Assembly (NCBI RefSeq): GCF_004331645.1
Contig: NZ_SJSK01000004.1
Span: forward strand, 248,001 to 312,000
Length of the DNA: 64,000 nt
Direction: 5' to 3'
Origin: Pedobacter frigiditerrae
GTDB lineage: Bacteria > Bacteroidota > Bacteroidia > Sphingobacteriales > Sphingobacteriaceae
Below are positions 43,123-51,966 of this stretch, in pieces (positions within the stretch are counted from its first letter, which is position 1; every line of letters starts with the position of its first letter). The notes under the pieces were generated by a model. It was given only the letters and a program-made list of their open reading frames with translations. It did no database searches and had not been told where the DNA came from. A program made the position numbers and the translations under genes.

Positions 43123-44499
43123 ATGTTGTACGCAGTTGTAGATATTGAAACCACAGGAGGCTATGCATCAGCACATGGCATTACGGAAATTGCCATACAT
43201 ATTCATAATGGTCTAGAAGTAGTTGATACTTTTGAAACCTTAATCAATCCTCACCAAGATATCCCAATCCATATTCAGGCATTAACTGGAATCGATAATG
43301 AGATGGTTGCAAATGCACCAGACTTTAGAGATGTTGCCGAAACTATCTATAACTTATTATGCGATAAAACATTTGTTGCACACAATGTAAACTTCGATTA
43401 TTCTTTTGTTCGTCACCATTTAGAAGCTTGTGGTTATAGCTTAAATGCTAAAAAGATTTGCACCGTAAGAATGAGCAGGAAAATATTCCCGGGCTTCCCC
43501 TCTTACAGTTTAGGCAAACTTTGCAGCTCGTTATCAGTTCCGTTAAATAACCGTCACCGGGCTGGTGGAGATGCTGCCGCAACTGCCATCCTTTTAGGGA
43601 TGTTAATTGAAAATGATACTGCTGGTCTGTTAGGTGAAACCTTAAAGAAGACCTCAAAAGAACAAACCCTACCTCCTAATCTACAACGCGCAGAAATTGA
43701 TAAATTACCAAATACACCAGGCGTTTATTACTTCAAAAATGAAAAAGGCAAAGTTGTTTATGTTGGTAAGGCTAAGCAACTCAAAAAAAGAGTTTGTACA
43801 CATTTTAGCGGACATAGCATTAGTCAGCAACGACAAAACTTTTTAAGGAGCATTCATAGCATAGATTTTCAAACTTGCGGCACAGAGTTGATGGCTTTTA
43901 TTTTGGAAGCTGCAGAAATTAAAAAGCTTTGGCCAGAAAATAACAGGGCAATGAAACGTTTTGAACAAAAATATTCGCTTTATCATTTCGAAGACCAAAA
44001 TGGATACATCCGCCTCGGTATTGATAAGTACAGGAAAAATGGCGCTATACTGTATAGCTTTAACAACCTGTTAGAAGGCCATCAACTATTAAGGACAATT
44101 GCAACCGACCATCAGCTTTGCGAAAAGCTTTGTTTTATTCAAACACCTAAATCAGCTTGTACTGGTCACGCAGAAGGCACTTGCCAAGGCGCTTGCATAG
44201 GTGAAGAAAGTTCTGCGCTCTACAATTTTAGGGTAAAAAGAGCCATAAAAGAACTACAAGACTTATTACCATCTTTTGCCTTAATAGACGAAGGTAGGTC
44301 TGTAGATGAGAAGAGTTGTTTATGGGTAGAAAAAGGTAAGTTTTATGGAATGGGATATATATCAGACCACTGCGATGTAAATGACTTAAAAACCTTAAAA
44401 TCTGCCATTACGCCTTACCCATCAAATGATTATATCATGAACATGATTTTATCTTACGGTAATCAGTTTCCGCAGAAAATGATACAATTAACCCCTTAA
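43123..44499 (+). CDS. DEDD exonuclease fused to a GIY-YIG nuclease domain
   Basis: A 458-residue protein joining two nucleases. The N-terminus (about 1-165) is a DnaQ/epsilon-type 3'-5' exonuclease: VVDIETTGG, FVAHNVNFDYSFVRHHLE and HRAGGDAAATA supply the DEDDh acidic residues. The second domain (about 195-275) is a UvrC-like GIY-YIG nuclease: NTPGVYYFKNEKGKVVYVGK. The C-terminal part has a Cys cluster (CTGHAEGTCQGACIGEE). Relatives combine proofreading-type and UvrC/Cho-type activities in DNA repair. The frame is open from a TTG at 43102; the ATG at 43123 lies behind a TATATTTG box. Confidence 0.9.
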   Translation: MLYAVVDIETTGGYASAHGITEIAIHIHNGLEVVDTFETLINPHQDIPIHIQALTGIDNEMVANAPDFRDVAETIYNLLCDKTFVAHNVNFDYSFVRHHLEACGYSLNAKKICTVRMSRKIFPGFPSYSLGKLCSSLSVPLNNRHRAGGDAAATAILLGMLIENDTAGLLGETLKKTSKEQTLPPNLQRAEIDKLPNTPGVYYFKNEKGKVVYVGKAKQLKKRVCTHFSGHSISQQRQNFLRSIHSIDFQTCGTELMAFILEAAEIKKLWPENNRAMKRFEQKYSLYHFEDQNGYIRLGIDKYRKNGAILYSFNNLLEGHQLLRTIATDHQLCEKLCFIQTPKSACTGHAEGTCQGACIGEESSALYNFRVKRAIKELQDLLPSFALIDEGRSVDEKSCLWVEKGKFYGMGYISDHCDVNDLKTLKSAITPYPSNDYIMNMILSYGNQFPQKMIQLTP

Positions 44500-44519
44500 T
44501 AAATCTATAAATTAAGTTT

Positions 44520-44589
44520 GTCATCCAGCCGAAGGAAGGATCTCTAAAGGGAATTTATTTAATAGATCCTTCGCTGCGCTCTGGATGAC
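44520..44589. repeat. Dispersed inverted repeat (GTCATCCAG type)
   Basis: GTCATCCAG (44520-44528) and CTGGATGAC (44581-44589) form the outer arms; AGGATCT (44537-44543) and AGATCCT (44564-44570) form inner arms. The wording GTCATCCAGCCGAAGGAAGG is a repeat type common between Bacteroidota genes. It fills the gap before the AraC gene. Confidence 0.75.
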
Positions 44590-44657
44590 AAGATGACATC
44601 AGTAAAAAATACCATCTTAACTAAATATAATACCTTTAGTAACAGGTTATAATTTGG

Positions 44658-44665
44658 TACTTTTG
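44658..44665 (+). promoter_or_regulatory. -7 promoter box, TACTTTTG
   Basis: Exact TAnnTTTG match ending 3 bases before the ATG at 44669, consistent with a leaderless transcript. Confidence 0.5.
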
Positions 44666-44668
44666 TAT

Positions 44669-45556
44669 ATGAAATCTGATATTCCTGTTTACGATATCCA
44701 AAACTTTAAGGCTTATAAAAATGATAACATTTTGGTAAGCAGGTTTGGATATTATTCAAAGCAACATCAGCACTTACATTCTGCTCATCGACATACCTTT
44801 TACCATTTGGTATTTTTTACTGAAGGAAGTGGTAATCAACAAATAGATTTCAAGAAGTTCGATGTAAAACCTGGCTTAATCTATTTTATGATACCTGGTC
44901 AGGTACATAGTTGGGATTTTGCAACTGAACCAGATGGCTATATCATTAATTTCTCTACTGATTATTTAGGTTCGTTTTTATTAAAGCCAGATTATTTAGA
45001 GAGCTTCCCATTTTTCGGCGGGCAACCAGACAATCAGGTAATAGAATTGCCGACAGATATCCAACAAAAGGCCATTTCAATTTTAGAAGACATTTTAAAA
45101 GAGGGACAAAATGAACATCCCATTAATGATGATTTGGTTAAAACGTTATTATTAAGGTTATTCATTGAGGTTTCAAGAACTGCAGATGTAAAACAACAAA
45201 AAAACAAAAATTCTTATAATCACACTTTGTTAAAGAGTTTTCAGCATTTAATTGAGACAAATTACGCAACGCTGAAGCTACCTAAGCAATATGCCGAACT
45301 GCTATACATTACCCCTAATCATTTAAATGCATTATGCAACGATTTTTTAGGCGTTTCTGCTGGAACTTTAATAAGAGATAGGGTTATTCTGGAGGCTAAA
45401 AGATTATTAATCAATTTAGATTTGATGGTTTCTGAAATAGCAGATAAACTTAACTTTTCAGACCAATCTTATTTCATCAAGTTCTTTAAAAAATACGAAG
45501 GAATTACCCCTGAAAAATTCAGGAAATTAAATACTACACAAAATGGAAACAAATAA
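44669..45556 (+). CDS. AraC-family transcriptional regulator
   Basis: A 295-residue regulator with an N-terminal cupin-like ligand domain (about 20-150; HSAHRHTFYHLVFFTEGSGN, PGLIYFMIPGQVHSW) and a C-terminal double helix-turn-helix (about 190-290; YAELLYITPNHLNALC, SEIADKLNFSDQSYFIKFFK followed by KYEGITPEKFRK). The frame opens at a TTG at 44654; the ATG at 44669 sits behind a promoter box. It overlaps the DUF983 gene by 14 bases, so the two are co-expressed. Its ligand and targets are unknown. Confidence 0.92.
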   Translation: MKSDIPVYDIQNFKAYKNDNILVSRFGYYSKQHQHLHSAHRHTFYHLVFFTEGSGNQQIDFKKFDVKPGLIYFMIPGQVHSWDFATEPDGYIINFSTDYLGSFLLKPDYLESFPFFGGQPDNQVIELPTDIQQKAISILEDILKEGQNEHPINDDLVKTLLLRLFIEVSRTADVKQQKNKNSYNHTLLKSFQHLIETNYATLKLPKQYAELLYITPNHLNALCNDFLGVSAGTLIRDRVILEAKRLLINLDLMVSEIADKLNFSDQSYFIKFFKKYEGITPEKFRKLNTTQNGNK

Positions 45557-45959
45557 AGAAAATAAAGGATTGTATATCTCCCAATGGAGTGGAATTGTAA
45601 ATGCAAAATGTCCGCGTTGTAGGGTTGGGCAAGTTTTCAGCGGACCCACTTATGGATTAAAGATTCAAAAGATGAATGAAAACTGTCCGCATTGTAACCT
45701 AAAATTTGAGCGTGAGCCAGGTTATTTTTATGTCGCCATGTTTGTAAGTTATGCCATGAATGTTGCAGAAATGATAACAGTAAGCGTTGCTGCTTATATT
45801 TTAGGATTGAAATTAGATTACGACAATCTTTGGTATTTTGTGATCCTACTTTTTGGAACAACATTGGTTTTCTCACCATTTAACTATCGTTATTCGAGAA
45901 TAGCCTTGTTATATTGGTTATCGCCAGGCTTACATTACGAACCCGAAAGAAGTAAATAG
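45543..45959 (+). CDS. DUF983 membrane protein with paired CxxC motifs
   Basis: A 138-residue protein. The N-terminal zinc-ribbon-like part has CPRC (about 24) and CPHC (about 48), followed by FEREPGYFYVAMFVSYAMNV, the DUF983 signature, and two or three transmembrane helices. The family's function is unknown. It overlaps the AraC gene at its start. Confidence 0.9.
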   Translation: METNKENKGLYISQWSGIVNAKCPRCRVGQVFSGPTYGLKIQKMNENCPHCNLKFEREPGYFYVAMFVSYAMNVAEMITVSVAAYILGLKLDYDNLWYFVILLFGTTLVFSPFNYRYSRIALLYWLSPGLHYEPERSK

Positions 45960-46057
45960 GATGATAAGCTTTGGATTATAATGGGCCGTACATTCAAAAA
46001 CTAAGTTTAAGTCAATAAGGTTTAATTCACCTGAAACCTGCAAATCAGCGGCAACCA

Positions 46058-46210
46058 TTAATCTTCATGCTGTTCTTCTTCAATCTGTTTTTCAGCTTTA
46101 TCTTTACGTTTTTCAACATATTTTTCTACTACAGGCGTTGCGTGAGCACTTTTAGGTTGTTCTGTATGCTCAACTGATTTTTCTTGAGGTCTTTGCTTTT
46201 CTTTAGACAT
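46058..46210 (-). CDS. Small highly charged protein (50 residues), unknown
   Basis: A 50-codon frame, beginning MSKEKQRPQEKSVEHTEQPK and ending in a Lys/Glu-rich stretch (EKQIEEEQHED). About half the residues are charged and it should be largely disordered or helical. It sits alone between a DUF983 gene and the scramblase-like gene; no family is recognised. The regular reading frame without rare features and the ATG after an A/T-rich leader favour a gene, but this is not proven. Confidence 0.45.
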   Translation of the reverse strand: MSKEKQRPQEKSVEHTEQPKSAHATPVVEKYVEKRKDKAEKQIEEEQHED

Positions 46211-46265
46211 GAAATTGAGTTTAAACTATAATTATAACAGTTGAAAACCCTGCAAAGTTTGCGCA

Positions 46266-46296
46266 ATAAAAAAGCCCCAACTATTTTTGAGGCTTT
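46266..46296 (-). terminator. Intrinsic terminator after the scramblase-like gene
   Basis: On the minus strand AAAGCCTCAA and TTGGGGCTTT form a 10-bp stem with one G-U, followed by a T-rich tract. It lies 18 bases beyond the stop at 46314. Confidence 0.85.
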
Positions 46297-46313
46297 AATC
46301 GTTTTATTGCTTT

Positions 46314-46913
46314 TTATTTGTTCTCTTTCAAAACCATATCAATAGTAATTGCAGTTGCCACAATAGCTACCTTATTATTGCTTTCTGCATAGTTAGGGTC
46401 TATCGACACATTATATTTATCTGCAGTAGTAAAAATTTCTTTCATGGCACCTGCCCATTTTTTACTGATTTTTCCCATTTCAGCACCTGCTGGATTCACA
46501 ATTGAGAAATTCCATGCTTTCCAATCGCCAGTAATTTTTGCAATATTAACACTACTTGCATCATTAATCAGAAACTCCGGCTTAAAGAACTTGAACTTTT
46601 GATTGATTAGGCCAACAACAACGCCATTGGCATCAGAAACCGTAATTTTCGACATCCAGAAAGTCCAACCTCTGCTTATTGTGGCTTGCAATTGGTCGTT
46701 AGCATCAGTAATTTCCAACTGGAAAGGCATCATTTTTTTGTTAATCAACAAGGTAAGCACTTTATGCCATCCGCTCATGCGTTGCTTAATTATACCAATT
46801 TGAACGCCTAGTTCATTGTAAACTTTATATTCATTTGTAAACTTCAAAAAGCTTACCTTCTCGTCTATGAAATATTCATCTCCGAGAAAAAATGTTGGAA
46901 TTGATTGACTCAT
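46314..46913 (-). CDS. Phospholipid scramblase / LURP-one-like protein
   Basis: A 199-residue protein made of beta-strand repeats such as YKVYNELGVQIGIIKQRMSG, FQLEITDANDQLQATISRG and FSIVNPAGAEMGKISKKWAG. This strand pattern with D-x-x-G-x-x-x-G-x-I resembles the Tubby/scramblase/LURP-one fold. Bacterial members are uncharacterised. No signal peptide or membrane helix is evident, so it is probably cytosolic. Its own terminator follows. Confidence 0.75.
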   Translation of the reverse strand: MSQSIPTFFLGDEYFIDEKVSFLKFTNEYKVYNELGVQIGIIKQRMSGWHKVLTLLINKKMMPFQLEITDANDQLQATISRGWTFWMSKITVSDANGVVVGLINQKFKFFKPEFLINDASSVNIAKITGDWKAWNFSIVNPAGAEMGKISKKWAGAMKEIFTTADKYNVSIDPNYAESNNKVAIVATAITIDMVLKENK

Positions 46914-47073
46914 TAATTTTTTTCTGCTTTGGGTTTAAGTAGACTAAAGTAGCATTTTTTTAATTCCACTAATACTATTTCAAACTAAAAATTCCCAATT
47001 AAAGAATGCTTAACTTTGCGGTCATAAAAACATAACAGTCATTGAAGAAAATGGCTTAACTAACAAGTAAATA

Positions 47074-47919
47074 ATGATAGAAATAGGAAAATTCAACGAC
47101 TTAAGGATAGTTGCCAAGAATAGTGATGGTTTAAGTTTATCTGATGGAGATAGAGAAATCTTACTTCCATATTCAGATGTGCCAAAAAATGCTGAGTTGG
47201 GTGATACTTTAAAAGTTTTTGCATTTGTAAATAAAGATGGAAATACCATTGCAACTACCCAAACAGCTTTAGCAGAAATAGAAAGTTTTGCATGCTTAAC
47301 AGTGGTTGATTCAAGTGAAGATGGTGCTTACCTGGATTTAGGAATTGGAAAAGACATTTACGTGCCCGTTCGTGAACAAAAAAGGCCAATGCATAAAGGC
47401 GAAAGTTATGTGGTTTATGTTTACTTAGACGAAAATAATCAGCGCATGTTGGCTTCATCGAGATTAGATAAGTTTATTGATGAAGAGTATTTTGACTTTG
47501 ACGAAGGTGATGAGGTGAGTTTATTAATTTGTGATAAAACAGACCTTGGCTTTAACGCGATTATTAATAATAGAAATATTGGCTTGTTATACCATAACGA
47601 GCTTTTTGCCAATTTACAACCTGGAGAGAAACGTAAGGGTTGGATTAAAAAAATCCGTATTGAAGGTAAAATTGACTTGAGTTTACAACCCTTAGGCTAT
47701 AGTCATATTTTAGATACTAAGGACGTAATTTTAAAAGAATTAAAAGAAAATGGCGGTAAAATCGCTTTGGGTGATAAAAGTACACCGGATGAGATTTATG
47801 ACCGTTTTCAAATCAGCAAAAGTGCTTTTAAAAAAGCAACTGGTGGTTTATATAAGGAACGAATCATCTCAATTAGTGATTACGAAATTAAAATTGTGAT
47901 CGATCAATTGGCAGATTAG
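47074..47919 (+). CDS. S1-like RNA-binding protein, CvfB/YitL type
   Basis: A 281-residue protein with successive S1-like beta-barrels (about 1-65, 68-135, 145-210) and a C-terminal winged helix (about 220-280; ALGDKSTPDEIYDRFQISKS). The order of domains and phrases such as AYLDLGIGKDIYVPVREQ and IGLLYHNELF match the CvfB/YitL family, which binds RNA and affects virulence-gene expression in Staphylococcus. The role here is unknown. A terminator lies about 100 bases after the stop. Confidence 0.88.
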   Translation: MIEIGKFNDLRIVAKNSDGLSLSDGDREILLPYSDVPKNAELGDTLKVFAFVNKDGNTIATTQTALAEIESFACLTVVDSSEDGAYLDLGIGKDIYVPVREQKRPMHKGESYVVYVYLDENNQRMLASSRLDKFIDEEYFDFDEGDEVSLLICDKTDLGFNAIINNRNIGLLYHNELFANLQPGEKRKGWIKKIRIEGKIDLSLQPLGYSHILDTKDVILKELKENGGKIALGDKSTPDEIYDRFQISKSAFKKATGGLYKERIISISDYEIKIVIDQLAD

Positions 47920-48025
47920 TTAATAAAATTTAATTTCTAAGAAAAAAATTAAATTATTGCAAACCTTTTTCAGGTTTCAAACGTATCATATATTGAGTAG
48001 GATCTACTTAAGGGAGTTTTTTTGT

Positions 48026-48057
48026 AAGGTGTGGCTTGAGAGAGTCACACCTTTTTG
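48026..48057 (+). terminator. Intrinsic terminator after the CvfB-like gene
   Basis: AAGGTGTGGC (48026-48035) pairs with GTCACACCTT (48044-48053) around an eight-base loop, followed by T residues. The 236-base gap before the cold-shock gene otherwise holds the cold-shock 5' region. Confidence 0.85.
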
Positions 48058-48155
48058 ATTTTATTTAAGTTATCAAATTGTAATTGTATGAAAATAATTT
48101 AAGCTTTTATATTGAAATTGTTATCTTCACTTTTTAATTTAATAATAAAGAAGTT

Positions 48156-48353
48156 ATGACAGGTACAGTAAAATGGTTTAATGATTCTAAAGGCTTTGGT
48201 TTTATAACCCCAGAAGAAGGTGGTAAAGATATATTCTGCCATCATTCAGCTCTTAGCGGACAAAGATCTTTGCAAGAAGGACAAGTAGTAGAGTATGATG
48301 TGAAAGAAGGAAAAAAAGGTCCAGAAGCAGAAAACGTAAAAGTAGTTGGATAA
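48156..48353 (+). CDS. Cold shock protein (CspA family)
   Basis: A 65-residue single cold-shock domain. The RNA-binding motifs are intact: RNP1-like KGFGFI and RNP2-like DIFCHH (usually DVFVHF), with GTVKWFND at the start. The protein acts as an RNA chaperone that melts secondary structure. It is flanked by terminators on both sides and so forms its own transcript. Confidence 0.96.
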   Translation: MTGTVKWFNDSKGFGFITPEEGGKDIFCHHSALSGQRSLQEGQVVEYDVKEGKKGPEAENVKVVG

Positions 48354-48385
48354 GTAGTAAAATTTTTTATTTATTTATTTGATGC

Positions 48386-48422
48386 AAAAAAATGTTCCGA
48401 TTGTTATCGGGACATTTTTTTT
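48386..48422. terminator. Bidirectional terminator after the cold shock gene
   Basis: A 15-bp stem (ATGTTCCGAT with ATCGGGACAT plus flanking A/T runs) around TGTT, with T8 on the plus side and seven T on the minus side. It can end both the cold shock mRNA and the helicase mRNA, which stops at 48482 on the minus strand. Confidence 0.9.
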
Positions 48423-48481
48423 CCCCTTTATTTTTGCCGCTCATTTGCAGATTAATAAATCGCAAACTTTGGCACTCATGA

Positions 48482-49927
48482 TTATTCTTCCTGACTTGTG
48501 GCAAATAAATTCTGTGAGAAGTTAACCAAAAATAACTCTCTTTTTGCACGAGTTACACCCGTATAAAGCCATCGTAAAAAATCTAGGTCAATCATTTCGT
48601 CAGTTAAATAACCTTGGTCTACAAAAACGGCATCCCATTGGCCACCCTGTGCCTTATGGCAAGTTACGGCATAAGCAAATTTGATTTGTAAAGCATTGTA
48701 ATACGGATCAATCTTTATAGCTTCCATCTTGTCTTTTTTGCTCGATAAATGTTCATAGTCTAACATTAATCCTTCAAACATTTGTTTACTTTTTTCGTAA
48801 GGTAGATTTGGGGTTTCTGCTTGTAAAGTATCTAAAATAACCTTACAAGAAACGGTTCCTACTTCTGGGAAGTCTAAAAAATCTAGACTTACTTCTGCAA
48901 AGCGAAGTCCGTAACGTTCTTCTTCCTTTCTAACCCTAATCACCTTAGCCATATCGCCATTGGCAATAAAAGCTGTTTCCTGGTTTTCTGGCAACCAAAA
49001 ATAATTATTACGAACCACCATGATTTGGTCGCCCCCACTTAACTCTTCATCCCTGTATAACAGCCTTGCCCTAATCTGATTATTGTAGACATTAGCCGAT
49101 TTATTAGAACGACAAACCATCAAAGAGTTTTCAATACCAAATTTACCATAAGCGTATTCTAATCCTTCTACAAGCTTAATTCCAGTCATACTAAATATAT
49201 CCTTATAGCTTTTAGTCATAAACTTTGGCAAGGCTTTATTTTCCTCATCATAAGTATTTATCAGCTTTCTCAACATGGTTGCATTCGCTAAAATACCCGA
49301 TTTTTTTTCTTGCCTAACTACTTCCTTTAGCTCAACCGCACCAGTGTTTAATCCGAAATTATTGGCTAAATATTTCTCGTTTAATGCTGGGCTATCAATA
49401 CTGCCAACTGGCGGAAGCTGAGCCGTATCACCCACAAATAACAAAGAGCAATTTTTGTCTTTTCCCGTTGGTCCTGCTTGATAAACAAATGCTATCAAAT
49501 CCTTTAAGAATGAAGAACCACTTTGCGGATTCCATTCATCGGCAATCATAGAAGCTTCATCAACAATAAAAAGGGTGTTTTCTGCTAAGTTTGGTGCCAA
49601 TTGAAAAGCCATCTCAGTAGCAACCGCACTTTTTTTACGATAAATCTTTTTGTGAACAGTTAAGGCCCTTTTGCCAGTATAATTGCCAATTACCTTTGCT
49701 GCTCTACCTGTGGGCGCCAGCAACACCACTTTTAAGTTAAAATAGGGCAATGCCTTAACCAATGCAGCCACAGAAGTAGTTTTTCCTGTACCTGCATAAC
49801 CTCTTAAAACAAAGCATTTTTTTGTGCTACTATGTTTTAAAAATGCAGTAGCCCTAGTGCAAAAAACCAATTGCTCTTCGGTAGGCTCAAATGGATAAGA
49901 TTGGGCAATTAAATTGGCTTTGTCCAT
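48482..49927 (-). CDS. ATP-dependent RecD-like DNA helicase (SF1)
   Basis: A 481-residue superfamily 1 helicase: Walker A in GYAGTGKTT (about 44-52), LLAPTGRAAK (motif Ia), IVDEASMI (Walker B), LLFVGDTAQLPPVGS (motif III) and C-terminal YAVTCHKAQGGQWDAVF with WLYTGVTRAKRELFLV (motifs V and VI). It resembles the C-terminal helicase part of RecD2 without the N-terminal extension. Such proteins unwind DNA 5' to 3' in repair. It is divergent from the DUF3822 gene. Confidence 0.92.
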   Translation of the reverse strand: MDKANLIAQSYPFEPTEEQLVFCTRATAFLKHSSTKKCFVLRGYAGTGKTTSVAALVKALPYFNLKVVLLAPTGRAAKVIGNYTGKRALTVHKKIYRKKSAVATEMAFQLAPNLAENTLFIVDEASMIADEWNPQSGSSFLKDLIAFVYQAGPTGKDKNCSLLFVGDTAQLPPVGSIDSPALNEKYLANNFGLNTGAVELKEVVRQEKKSGILANATMLRKLINTYDEENKALPKFMTKSYKDIFSMTGIKLVEGLEYAYGKFGIENSLMVCRSNKSANVYNNQIRARLLYRDEELSGGDQIMVVRNNYFWLPENQETAFIANGDMAKVIRVRKEEERYGLRFAEVSLDFLDFPEVGTVSCKVILDTLQAETPNLPYEKSKQMFEGLMLDYEHLSSKKDKMEAIKIDPYYNALQIKFAYAVTCHKAQGGQWDAVFVDQGYLTDEMIDLDFLRWLYTGVTRAKRELFLVNFSQNLFATSQEE

Positions 49928-49964
49928 TTAGCAAAGATGCGATGGTAATGTTATAGAAAAAAGT

Positions 49965-49972
49965 TATTTTTG
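49965..49972 (+). promoter_or_regulatory. -7 promoter box, TATTTTTG
   Basis: Exact TAnnTTTG match ending 7 bases before the ATG at 49980, implying a very short 5' leader. Confidence 0.5.
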
Positions 49973-49979
49973 CCAACAT

Positions 49980-50801
49980 ATGGATAACAACAGCATCTTG
50001 TTAATAGACCCAACATTCGACCCAGCTTCGGCTTCGGCTTGTAACCTATTGGTTAAAGTTGGTTTAGATAACTTTTCCTATGCAATTATTAATAAGGAAA
50101 CCAAACAAGTTAATGCTATTTTTGATGAGCAAGAATGCGAAAATGGTGCTCAAAAATTTGCAGAGCGGTTAAAAACAGATTCTTATTTGAAATTACCTTA
50201 TCAGCAAGTAAAGTTTGCCATTCATACTGAGAACACAATCGCCATTCCGAATGATTTATTTAATGAAAAAGATTTAGAAAGTCATTCCCAATTTTTTACT
50301 GAAGCACACGCTGGCAATTTATATAGCCAAGCTCAAAACCACTTCGGTTTTACAACAATTTTCACATTACCAAAAGCAACTGACGAAACTTTAGGAGAAT
50401 TTACCAATGGAAGGAAATTTGAGCAAAATGCGGGTTTACTGTCATTAGCAGAAAAACTAGAGGCAACAACCTTAGTTTTAGATTTTACAGTTGCTTCATT
50501 TAATGTTTTGTTTATTAAAAACCAACAAGTCGTATTTCAACAATGTTATGAAATAGAAAATGTTGAAGAGTTTAATTATTACATCTTATTAATAATTAAC
50601 CAATTGAATATTAACCTAAAAGAAACGGCATTAAACATAAGTGGGATTATTAATGAAGGTGATGAAAAATACAATTGTCTCTTAAAATATTTCAGCAAAG
50701 CTGATTTTATTGCTATTGCCAACGATTTAAATCAAGAAGTTTTAGATGACATGCCAGCTCATTATTACAGCAGTTTATTAGCCCTTGACCAATGCGTATA
50801 A
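49980..50801 (+). CDS. DUF3822 protein
   Basis: A 273-residue protein beginning LLIDPTFDPASASACNLLVK, the DUF3822 start. Its N-terminal strand pattern and mid-protein TTLVLDFTVASFNVLFIKNQ suggest an actin/hexokinase-like fold with two lobes, but that is inference. It overlaps rsmD by ten bases, the usual arrangement in Bacteroidota. Confidence 0.88.
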   Translation: MDNNSILLIDPTFDPASASACNLLVKVGLDNFSYAIINKETKQVNAIFDEQECENGAQKFAERLKTDSYLKLPYQQVKFAIHTENTIAIPNDLFNEKDLESHSQFFTEAHAGNLYSQAQNHFGFTTIFTLPKATDETLGEFTNGRKFEQNAGLLSLAEKLEATTLVLDFTVASFNVLFIKNQQVVFQQCYEIENVEEFNYYILLIINQLNINLKETALNISGIINEGDEKYNCLLKYFSKADFIAIANDLNQEVLDDMPAHYYSSLLALDQCV

Positions 50802-51334
50802 TAGGCGGAATACTAAAAGGAAGACAGTTCAATGCCCCGGCTAACTTACCTGTCCGTCCGACTACAGATATGGCTAAGGAAGCCTTATTTAACATCCTAT
50901 ACAATACTTACGATTTTGAGGAATGTGATGTATTAGATCTTTTTAGTGGAACAGGGAGTATTTGTATTGAATTTGCATCAAGAGGAATAAAACACGTTAG
51001 AGCGGTTGATTTGCATAGGGGTTGTGTGGCTTGGATTAAATCGGTATCAGAAAAGTTCGACTTGCCTCAGATTGAACCTCAACAAGCAGATACTTTCAAA
51101 TTTTTGGCGCAAGACAACCATCAATACCATATTATTTTTGCCGACCCACCTTATGATTTACCAAATATCCCAATGATTCCCCAATTGGTGATGAAACATA
51201 ATTTATTGGTAGAAAATGGCACTTTGATAGTGGAGCATCCACCTTTTTTAAAATTAAACAACTTAGCGGGCTTTACAGAGGTAAGGAAATATGGCAATAG
51301 TTCATTTAGCTTTTTTGAAAAGGTTGAGGGATAA
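50792..51334 (+). CDS. rsmD: 16S rRNA (guanine-966 N2)-methyltransferase
   Basis: A 180-residue Rossmann methyltransferase. The start MRIIGGILKGRQ, RPTTDMAKEALFNIL, the SAM-binding VLDLFSGTGS and the catalytic DPPYDLP identify RsmD, which methylates G966 of 16S rRNA. It overlaps the DUF3822 gene and is followed by coaD after 165 bases, an association also seen in other bacteria. Confidence 0.95.
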   Translation: MRIIGGILKGRQFNAPANLPVRPTTDMAKEALFNILYNTYDFEECDVLDLFSGTGSICIEFASRGIKHVRAVDLHRGCVAWIKSVSEKFDLPQIEPQQADTFKFLAQDNHQYHIIFADPPYDLPNIPMIPQLVMKHNLLVENGTLIVEHPPFLKLNNLAGFTEVRKYGNSSFSFFEKVEG

Positions 51335-51499
51335 ATAAGTATTGCGTACAGCGAATTGCGACACTAACACTTTAAACATTTTCACAGACAACGTCAAGAA
51401 TTAATCGTTATTTGGAAGAATAACATAAAACTCGGATTTTTCTGACTTCCCGACTTTCGGACTTTTTCATCTTTCAGCTTAAACCTATATATTTACCTT

Positions 51500-51961
51500 A
51501 TGAAAATCGCCTTATTTCCAGGTTCATTTGATCCAATTACCATAGCTCACGTAGATATTTTAAAAAGAGCATTGCCCTTATTTGATAAAATTGTGGTAGG
51601 TATTGGTTTAAATAGCTCAAAGCAAAATTTTCTATCTGCAGAAAAAAGAGAGGAAATGGTAAAAACTATTTTTTCAGGAAATGATAACGTTGAAGTTCAG
51701 CTTTACGAAGGTTTAACAGTAGATTTCTGTAGAAAAATTAAGGCGAAATACATGGTAAGGGGCATTCGTTCTGCATCAGATTTTGAATATGAAAGGGCAA
51801 TTGCACAAATCAATCAGACCATGATGCCAGAAGTAGAAACCATTCTATTGTTAAGCAAACCGGAATATTCAGCTATTAGCTCAACCATTGTAAGAGATAT
51901 TTTAAGAAACAATGGAGATGTGAGTCCGTTTGTCCCGAAAGAAGTGATTGAGTTTTTATAG
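51500..51961 (+). CDS. coaD: Pantetheine-phosphate adenylyltransferase
   Basis: Adenylates 4'-phosphopantetheine to dephospho-CoA, the fourth step of CoA synthesis. The 153 residues carry FPGSFDPITIAHVDIL, in which the usual T-x-G-H reads T-I-A-H (Gly to Ala), the YMVRGIRSASDFEYE segment and the ISSTIVRDI signature. The length is normal. It stands just after rsmD; the intergenic gap contains a GACTTTCGGACTT-type repeat word. Confidence 0.95.
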   Translation: MKIALFPGSFDPITIAHVDILKRALPLFDKIVVGIGLNSSKQNFLSAEKREEMVKTIFSGNDNVEVQLYEGLTVDFCRKIKAKYMVRGIRSASDFEYERAIAQINQTMMPEVETILLLSKPEYSAISSTIVRDILRNNGDVSPFVPKEVIEFL

Positions 51962-51966
51962 GGGGT

